Assembly: GCA_031655335.1 (NCBI GenBank)
Contig: CP134226.1
Location: 248,001-312,000 of the forward strand
DNA length: 64,000 nucleotides
Origin: Thalassospiraceae bacterium LMO-SO8
GTDB lineage: Bacteria; Pseudomonadota; Alphaproteobacteria; Rhodospirillales; Casp-alpha2
Direction of reading: 5' to 3'
The first letter of the stretch is position 1; every line of letters begins with the position of its first letter. The notes below the pieces were generated by a model. It saw nothing but the letters and a program-made list of their open reading frames with translations. It made no database searches and had not been told where the DNA came from. Made by a program: the position numbers and the translations under genes. Positions 63,778 to 64,000 of the stretch are shown here, one piece after another.

Positions 63778-64000
63778 ATGGATGACACCCTGAAGGAACG
63801 GGCGCTTCGTTTTCATGCGGAGCCCGTGCCCGGAAAACTGGAAATCACCCCCACAAAACCCTTGGCGACGCAGAGCGATCTGGCTCTGGCCTATTCGCCG
63901 GGCGTCGCCTTCGCCTGCCTGGCCATCAAGGAAGATCCCGAGCAGGTCGCCAAGCTGACCGGCCGCCAAAACCTGGTCGCCGTGATCTCCAACGGCACCG
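63778..64000 (+). CDS. maeB: NADP-dependent malic enzyme, N-terminal part (partial)
   Basis: The first 74 codons are present and the gene runs off the right edge. RALRFHAEPVPGKLEITPTK and LALAYSPGVAFACLAIKEDP are the hallmark of the large MaeB-type malic enzyme (malic domain fused to a phosphotransacetylase-like domain), and NLVAVISNGT leads into the next motif. It decarboxylates malate to pyruvate with NADP. AGAGG lies about six bases before the ATG. Divergent from the glycerophosphodiesterase gene. Confidence 0.95.
   Translation, partial: MDDTLKERALRFHAEPVPGKLEITPTKPLATQSDLALAYSPGVAFACLAIKEDPEQVAKLTGRQNLVAVISNGT

Noticed and set aside
63672-63788. Extended glycerophosphodiesterase start at 63788
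   Set aside because: It would overlap the start of the divergent maeB gene, and the extra 39 residues have no family similarity or signal peptide.
1-64000. tRNA, rRNA, CRISPR arrays, insertion sequences and prophage genes
   Set aside because: All larger gaps were read for cloverleaf, repeat-spacer and transposase signals; none was convincing.

Overview
The window is 64 kb of GC-rich DNA, densely packed with genes, from what looks like an alphaproteobacterium, most likely of the Rhodospirillales/Rhodospirillaceae type. The basis is a set of markers that occur together in that class: adjacent pleD and divK, a hisZ-purA pair, rluD next to rpoH, gatCAB, pyrB beside a dihydroorotase-like gene, and a TorF-type porin. 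No tRNA, rRNA, CRISPR array, transposase or phage gene was recognised. The genus cannot be named from the sequence alone.

Layout. 1-4.0 kb: the end of a histidine kinase gene, then a leftward gatC-gatA-gatB-GNAT operon whose genes overlap by one to three bases. 4.1-13.2 kb: a porin with a strong terminator, an SH3 protein, ruvX, a PAS-GGDEF protein, the pyrB-pyrC'-plsY operon, a small membrane protein and a CHASE histidine kinase bordering a very AT-rich island. 13.3-24.4 kb: an EmrAB-type efflux pair, dprA, topA, rnr, an S41 protease lipoprotein and the short rpmG gene. 24.4-37.7 kb: pleD, divK, a Crp/Fnr regulator, a periplasmic protein, hisZ, purA, a membrane-anchored pseudokinase with a membrane partner, rpoH, rluD, a JAMM peptidase and threonine aldolase.

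37.7-64 kb is more metabolic and accessory: two overlapping acyl-CoA dehydrogenase genes diverge from an enoyl-CoA hydratase and a two-subunit NDP-forming acyl-CoA synthetase. A palindromic repeat element, cupin, SDR, ACT and PilZ proteins, a GMC oxidoreductase, a large proline-rich periplasmic protein, a flavin reductase-like protein, a chemoreceptor, a thioesterase, dienelactone hydrolase, a TPP enzyme and a Sel1 protein follow. Two EamA transporters flanking a fused SpmA-SpmB-like protein, a glycerophosphodiesterase and the start of maeB complete the window.

Most notable observations: a pseudokinase that has lost all three canonical catalytic positions and carries a C-terminal membrane anchor; a dihydroorotase homologue lacking metal ligands, next to pyrB; and an ATTGT-NN-ACAAT palindrome, typical of FadR/GntR-type operators, in three separate intergenic regions (efflux pair, CoA-ester genes, dienelactone hydrolase/TPP-enzyme genes), although no GntR gene lies in the window. 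A 65-residue protein resembles the FliG-binding tail of FliF.
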